This document shows positions 59,737-64,000 of a stretch of 64,000 nucleotides of DNA, one piece after another. Location: NCBI GenBank assembly GCA_963759155.1, contig CAVWXX010000014.1, positions 1 through 64,000 on the forward strand. Reading direction: 5' to 3'. The number at the start of each line of letters is the position of its first letter. Positions within the stretch are counted from its first letter, which is position 1. The stretch comes from SZUA-36 sp963759155 (lineage in GTDB: Bacteria; Pseudomonadota; Gammaproteobacteria; Xanthomonadales; SZUA-36). The position numbers were made by a program, and so were the translations under genes. The notes under the pieces were generated by a model. It was not told the origin of the DNA. It was given only the letters and a program-made list of their open reading frames with translations, and made no database searches.

Positions 59737-61539
59737 TCAGTTCAATTGTTCAGGTTGCGGTAAAAACCCAACCACCAACCCACCGGGACCCAGGTGCACA
59801 CCCAGCGCCGGCCCGGCCTCTGAAATATGACAGGAATGGACCTGTGCATGCCTCTCCAGTATATACCGGCGCAGAGCCTGTGCACCTTCGAGGTTGGCGC
59901 CATGTGCGATAAAAACACGGTAACTGACATCTTTGCGCATTTTCCGTACGGCAGCTTTGCCCAGTGCATGCGGGTTGGCGCCAATACCGGTGGTAATGCC
60001 CGCCAGCCCGAAGCGGCCGTTTCTTGCGGTGACCAACGGACTGATGCGCAGGAAGTCGGTGACTTTTTTAACCCATGCCGGAAGCCGCCCGCCGCGCACG
60101 AGGTAGGACAGGTCCTCGGCCTGTGCTATCACGCGGCAATGGGGCTGGCAGTCGGTGAGCAGTGCTTCAATCTCATCCAGTGTCATACCCTGCTGCGCCG
60201 CCTGTGCAGCGACCACGGCCAGCAAGCCTTCACCGCAACTGCCGCTTCTTGTATCAAATACACGCACACGACCGCCAAACCTCTCTGCCGCCGTCCGTGC
60301 TGCCTGTGTCGTGCCGCTGAGGTCTGTTGACAAACCCACGGACAACACTTCGTAACCATGACCGGTAAGCAGGTCATACACCCGAACAAAATCGCCAACC
60401 GGCGGCTGCGAGGTCTTGGGCGATTCGTCACTCTCCTTGAGCATGCGGTATAAATCGGATGGCATCAGGGAAACATAATCGATATATTCGGTTGCACCAA
60501 AATTCAGACGCGCCGAAACCATGTGAATGGCCAGTCGTTCCTGTTCTTCAAACGGTATATCCGCACCGGAATCCGTCACGATAGCGACCTGCCCGGTCTG
60601 ATTCATCAGGCTGTGCTGACGCTTCATATCATCGGCTTTTTGTTGATGCAGGTCGCCGAAGGCTTCACAGGCCAGGTAGGCCTCACCCGGGTTATTGACA
60701 TGTATATGCACGCGCACGCGCTTGCGTCCGCCGGCAACAACCAATGAACTGCAATCCAGCTTTTCAAGCGCCTTCATGATGCCTGCCCGGTCCAGGTCAT
60801 CGCCCTCAATGACACATTCGGTACAGAAGCGATGAGCCTCGGCATCCATTTCCATGGCGGTGCCGCTCAGTGAAAACATCTCTTCAATTTCAGCGGCAGC
60901 GCTATCCGTTTCGCCGTTCTCGACAAATGACCAGATACCTTCCAGCAGATCCACAAAACCCTGCCCGCCGGCATCAACCACACCGGCCTGTTTTAAAACG
61001 GGCAACAGTTCCGGGGTTCGCGCGAGTGATTCCCGTGCGCCCTGCAGAGCGTACTCAAGTACCTCGCGGATATCTTCAACACCCTCACGTGATTTGCTTT
61101 CCAGCGCGATTGAAAAGTCTTCCAGCACGGTTGGCAGGGTGCCGGCGACCGGTTCTGACATGGCTGTCCAGGCGGCCCTGGCGCCGGCACTGCTGGCCGT
61201 TGCAAACTGGGCGGCTGTCATCGTTTCACTGTCATCGAGTGCTTCACTGAAACCATGAAAATACTGTGCCATGATGGCGCCCGAGTTACCCCTGGCGCCA
61301 TCCAGCGACGCATTGGCAACGTTTGTCATCAGTTGCTTGATGGGCAACTCACCCGCATCACGCACCGCATCGTGAATCACCTTGAAACTGAAGGCCATGT
61401 TGGTTCCGGTATCCCCATCAGGCACCGGAAACACGTTGATCCGGTCGATGTATTCGCGTCGCTGAAAAAGACGCGTTATCGCAGCGGTCAACGCCTTCAC
61501 CATGCGTTTCGAATCAATATAGCTAACGGCCTTTGTCAA
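59737..61539 (-). CDS. DAK2 - DegV fusion protein (fatty-acid kinase-like)
   Basis: The first half is a DAK2 kinase domain: RINVFPVPDGDTGTNMAFSF, ASLDGARGNSGAIMAQYFHG and AGVVDAGGQGFVDLLEGI. The second is DegV: VAIVTDSGADIPFEEQERLA, KTSQPPVGDFVRVYDLL, VGLSTDLSGTTQAA and PAWVKKVTDFLRISPLVTA. In Gram-positives the two are separate proteins (FakA kinase and FakB fatty-acid carrier) that make acyl-phosphate, the substrate of PlsY. plsY lies directly downstream, which supports that role. The TTG at 61539 after GGGGA is chosen because homology begins there; an ATG at 61623 adds an unconserved leader. Confidence 0.88.
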   Translation of the reverse strand: MTKAVSYIDSKRMVKALTAAITRLFQRREYIDRINVFPVPDGDTGTNMAFSFKVIHDAVRDAGELPIKQLMTNVANASLDGARGNSGAIMAQYFHGFSEALDDSETMTAAQFATASSAGARAAWTAMSEPVAGTLPTVLEDFSIALESKSREGVEDIREVLEYALQGARESLARTPELLPVLKQAGVVDAGGQGFVDLLEGIWSFVENGETDSAAAEIEEMFSLSGTAMEMDAEAHRFCTECVIEGDDLDRAGIMKALEKLDCSSLVVAGGRKRVRVHIHVNNPGEAYLACEAFGDLHQQKADDMKRQHSLMNQTGQVAIVTDSGADIPFEEQERLAIHMVSARLNFGATEYIDYVSLMPSDLYRMLKESDESPKTSQPPVGDFVRVYDLLTGHGYEVLSVGLSTDLSGTTQAARTAAERFGGRVRVFDTRSGSCGEGLLAVVAAQAAQQGMTLDEIEALLTDCQPHCRVIAQAEDLSYLVRGGRLPAWVKKVTDFLRISPLVTARNGRFGLAGITTGIGANPHALGKAAVRKMRKDVSYRVFIAHGANLEGAQALRRYILERHAQVHSCHISEAGPALGVHLGPGGLVVGFLPQPEQLN

Positions 61540-61759
61540 ATCTGCATCCCCTGCAGGATAGAAACAATCATTCAAGCAGTGTAATTCATCGTAATTATAG
61601 GAGGGAATGAAAACCGGCTGCATTGGCGAAATAAACCTAAATTTGGCCAGCTATGCACCTTTGCGAAAAAAGCAGCCGCTGCAAACCCAGACAGGGCCTA
61701 ATGGCACATTTGGCATGGAACCTGCATCGTTATACTTGGTAGCAGTACAGGAGAAAACG

Positions 61760-62092
61760 ATGCAAGACGAAACCTTTTTTGACAGTATCAAAAGAAATCT
61801 GAACGGTGAACCCGGACAGCCTATCGTTCTGGGTGTCTGCAACACACTCGCCGCGCGTCTCGGTCAGGAAGTCTGGCTCATCAGGCTGGCAGCCATCGTG
61901 CTGGGTGTTTTCTACAGCTTTATCACGCTCGCTGTTTATGTTGCCCTGGGCTTATTTCTGGAAGAGACCTCACATCGTACCAAGAGCCTGTTTGAAGGCC
62001 TGGGCATCTGGTTCCGGGAGTTCACCGAAAAAGTGGGCCGGCAGTTTGGCGACACATTCAGTAACAAGAACTCCTCACACAGGGATTATTGA
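61760..62092 (+). CDS. PspC-domain membrane protein
   Basis: AGGAGAAAACG precedes the ATG. The 110-residue protein has VLGVCNTLAARLGQEVWLIR and LAAIVLGVFYSFITLAVYVA, LGLFLEE, the PspC fold with one or two membrane helices, followed by a charged tail (HRTKSLFEGLGIWFREFTEK). PspC proteins link to the phage-shock membrane-stress response. It stands alone, divergent from the DAK2-DegV gene. A longer frame from 61607 is not supported. Confidence 0.85.
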   Translation: MQDETFFDSIKRNLNGEPGQPIVLGVCNTLAARLGQEVWLIRLAAIVLGVFYSFITLAVYVALGLFLEETSHRTKSLFEGLGIWFREFTEKVGRQFGDTFSNKNSSHRDY

Positions 62093-62135
62093 CAGGTGGA
62101 CGGTGCGTAAGTGCTTACGCACCTGACTACCAGCC

Positions 62136-62375
62136 TCATTTACCCGCTTCCCAAAAAGCGGCAAGCTCCTCCAAGCCAAACGGCCAGAATAATTCTTTTT
62201 GACTATCAGTCCGTTTAAGAACCGGAATGTGAATTTCGTAAAGCTTTAGCAACTCAGGCTTATCTTCAATCTCGACTTTTGTATAGCATTCGCCATATCC
62301 TGCGTTGTGCAGGAGCGCTTCTGCTTCGTCACACAAATGACAGTGCTCCGTGTAATATAAGATCATCTGACTCAT
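62136..62375 (-). CDS. Glutaredoxin-like protein (DUF836 type)
   Basis: From the ATG at 62375 the protein is 79 residues: SQMILYYTEHCHLCDEAEAL, then VEIEDKPELLKLYEIHIPVL. The CxxC pair is Cys12 and Cys15, with the cis-Pro in IHIPVLKR. It probably acts as a small thiol-disulphide protein in the cytoplasm. It is divergent from sdaA with about 67 bases between starts. Confidence 0.88.
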   Translation of the reverse strand: MSQMILYYTEHCHLCDEAEALLHNAGYGECYTKVEIEDKPELLKLYEIHIPVLKRTDSQKELFWPFGLEELAAFWEAGK

Positions 62376-62442
62376 GGAGTTGTTCTCGTTCGGGCCTCGT
62401 ATGGGGTTTGGATCATCGCATAAATAACCTGGGAAGCGTGAC

Positions 62443-63822
62443 ATGGCTGTCAGTGTTTTTGAATTATTTAAAATCGGAATCGGGCCCTCAAGCTCACATA
62501 CCGTCGGCCCGATGCTGGCCGCGCACACCTTTGTGCAACGTTTGCAAAATTTCAATCTGTTAGACCAGGTTGGCAGCCTGCAAGTAAGCCTGTTTGGCTC
62601 ACTCGCCTACACCGGTCGCGGTCATGGTACCGATAAAGCCGTGTTGCTTGGGCTGTCAGGTGAACTGCCCGATCAGGTCGATCCTGATCAAATCGAAGGA
62701 ATCGTCAAGGAAATTCGCGACAGTGGCTTTATCAATCTGGATGGTCGGATCAAGATCCATTTCTCAGAAAAAGCCGACCTGATTTTCAAAAAACGCCAAA
62801 CCCTGCCGCACCACACCAACGGGATGCGTTTCGCAGCCTTTGACAAAGGCGGGGACCCATTACACCAGCGCGAGTATTACTCAGTTGGCGGCGGCTTCGT
62901 GGTCAACCAGGACGAGGCAGCATCCGACCGCATCGTCAAGGACAAGACACCCTTACCGTATGATTTCAGCAGCGGTGACGAACTGGTCGACCTTTGCACA
63001 CAGCACGATATGAGCATCGCCGAAATCATGATGGCAAATGAACAGGTTTGGCGGAGCGAGGAGGAAATCCGCGCAGGGCTGTTAAAGATCTGGGGCGCCA
63101 TGCACAGCTGCATCAAACGCGGCATTGCCAGCGACGGCGTGTTACCCGGCGGCCTCAATGTCGACCGTCGCGCACCGTCACTTTACCGTGAACTCAGCCA
63201 GTCAAGCGAGTCGGCCGACAGGGATCCACTGAAAATCATCGACTGGGTCAACCTTTACGCCCTCGCCGTCAACGAGGAAAACGCCGCTGGCGGACGTGTT
63301 GTCACCGCACCCACCAATGGCGCAGCCGGTATCATTCCGGCCGTTCTCAACTACTACATCAATTTCATTCACCACAGCAACGAGGATGGCATCATTGAGT
63401 TCCTGCTCACGGCCGGTGCGATCGGAATCCTGTACGTACTCAACGCCTCGATATCTGGTGCCGAGGTGGGCTGCCAGGGTGAAGTGGGCGTTGCCTGCTC
63501 GATGGCGGCAGGCGGTCTGACTGCAGCCATGGGCGGAAGCATGGACGAGGTCGAAAATGCTGCTGAAATCGGCATGGAACACAACCTCGGCCTGACCTGT
63601 GACCCGGTCGGCGGCTTGGTACAAATACCCTGTATCGAACGCAATGCCATGGGCTCGGTCAAAGCGATCAATGCGCAACGTCTGGCGATGCAAGGTGCAG
63701 GTAAACACAAGGTATCACTGGATAAAGTCATCAAAACCATGCGGGAAACCGGTGCTGACATGAAAAACCACTACAAAGAAACCTCACGCGGCGGCCTGGC
63801 CGTCAACGTCATCGAATGTTGA
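62443..63822 (+). CDS. sdaA: L-serine dehydratase (L-serine ammonia-lyase)
   Basis: It converts L-serine to pyruvate and ammonia using a 4Fe-4S cluster. The single-chain form shows GPSSSHTVGPM at 15-24, SLFGSLAYTGRGHGTDKAVL, then the catalytic region NEENAAGGRVVTAPTNGAAG, GCQGEVGVACSMAAGG, DPVGGLVQIPCIERN and the tail THYKETSRGGLAVN-like (KNHYKETSRGGLAVNVIEC). The Cys in GCQGEVG, PCIERN and near the end are cluster candidates. The length, 459, is normal. The ATG overlaps nothing upstream; the DUF4124 gene overlaps its stop. Confidence 0.96.
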   Translation: MAVSVFELFKIGIGPSSSHTVGPMLAAHTFVQRLQNFNLLDQVGSLQVSLFGSLAYTGRGHGTDKAVLLGLSGELPDQVDPDQIEGIVKEIRDSGFINLDGRIKIHFSEKADLIFKKRQTLPHHTNGMRFAAFDKGGDPLHQREYYSVGGGFVVNQDEAASDRIVKDKTPLPYDFSSGDELVDLCTQHDMSIAEIMMANEQVWRSEEEIRAGLLKIWGAMHSCIKRGIASDGVLPGGLNVDRRAPSLYRELSQSSESADRDPLKIIDWVNLYALAVNEENAAGGRVVTAPTNGAAGIIPAVLNYYINFIHHSNEDGIIEFLLTAGAIGILYVLNASISGAEVGCQGEVGVACSMAAGGLTAAMGGSMDEVENAAEIGMEHNLGLTCDPVGGLVQIPCIERNAMGSVKAINAQRLAMQGAGKHKVSLDKVIKTMRETGADMKNHYKETSRGGLAVNVIEC

Positions 63823-64000
63823 AGCCGAATCACATCATCACAGCGGTCTGCGCTTGCTGCATGCTGGTCGTTTTCGCTGCCTCTGCCGGCGACATGTATA
63901 AGTGGAAAGATAAAGACGGTATCTGGCACTTCAGTTCAACACCGCCAGAGACCGATGAAACCTACGACACGATGGAAATGCCCACCGACCCGCGACAGTT
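63816..64000 (+). CDS. DUF4124 domain protein, N-terminal part, runs off the window
   Basis: The ATG at 63816 overlaps the sdaA stop by seven bases. The signal LKPNHIITAVCACCMLVVFA is followed by GDMYKWKDKDGIWHFSSTPP, the DUF4124 signature (YKWxDxxGxxHFSxxPP). The family is periplasmic and of unknown role, common in gammaproteobacteria. The gene is cut by the window edge. Confidence 0.8.
   Translation, partial: MLKPNHIITAVCACCMLVVFAASAGDMYKWKDKDGIWHFSSTPPETDETYDTMEMPTDPRQ

Overview
The window looks like a chromosome segment of a Gram-negative, probably marine, gammaproteobacterium. Four things point there: a right-hand block of housekeeping genes (birA, plsY, sdaA, a PspC-domain gene, tRNA-Thr); OprB/OprP porins and a TonB-dependent receptor; lipoprotein, Tat and Sec signals; and an MscK-type channel. 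Species cannot be read from the sequence. No rRNA or CRISPR array was seen.

Layout. (1) Positions 1-10.5 kb are a scrap-yard of CoA-ester metabolism genes: a CaiB-type CoA-transferase, two MaoC-like sequences, a hotdog thioesterase and a GC-rich acyl-CoA ligase. They are mixed with an IS91-type transposase fragment, relics of pantothenate genes beside an intact panD, two porins or outer-membrane barrels, and several families of short direct repeats. A 244-bp block occurs twice almost identically, and a roughly 110-bp element occurs three times. (2) Positions 10.5-34 kb hold more ordinary genes: an MscK-like channel, a Tat-exported serine hydrolase, a DUF3300/DUF2950 pair, a histidine kinase/response regulator pair, a RelE-like toxin, an OprP porin, a truncated second kinase/regulator pair between 71-bp direct repeats, an FAD oxidoreductase with a CxxCH protein, and a TIR-TolB-TPR protein beside a TonB receptor. 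(3) Positions 33.9-56.9 kb contain three copies of the 3' half of tRNA-Thr in one orientation (33928, 34951, and the intact gene at 56830). They define a roughly 1-kb element carrying an AbrB/Doc toxin-antitoxin module and a roughly 21.9-kb genomic island. (4) From 56.9 kb to the end is conserved core.

The 21.9-kb island is the most striking part. It carries an OprB porin, at least four full-length amidohydrolases of the N-acyl-D-amino-acid deacylase and imidazolonepropionase-like types, one frameshifted amidohydrolase, several partial copies, an M19 dipeptidase, a ThrE-type amino-acid exporter, a Tat-exported SxxK serine hydrolase, an outer-membrane barrel and winged-helix/TPR regulators. 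A consistent reading is uptake and periplasmic hydrolysis of acylated or D-configured amino acids, dipeptides or small amides. The island is full of internal duplications: near-identical 5' ends on divergent genes, microhomology deletions, a copied terminator and a copied regulator tail with its presumed operator. It looks like a place where paralogues are being copied and recombined.

A direct repeat TTGATGAA-N3-TTGATGAA (11-bp period) occurs near the serine hydrolase, near the outer-membrane barrel and in a duplicated segment. It is a candidate operator for the winged-helix/TPR regulators. M19 dipeptidase and serine hydrolase co-occur at two loci, each locus keeping one gene intact and a stub of the other, which supports a functional link. 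All functional statements are from reading sequence and remembered families; no database search was run.
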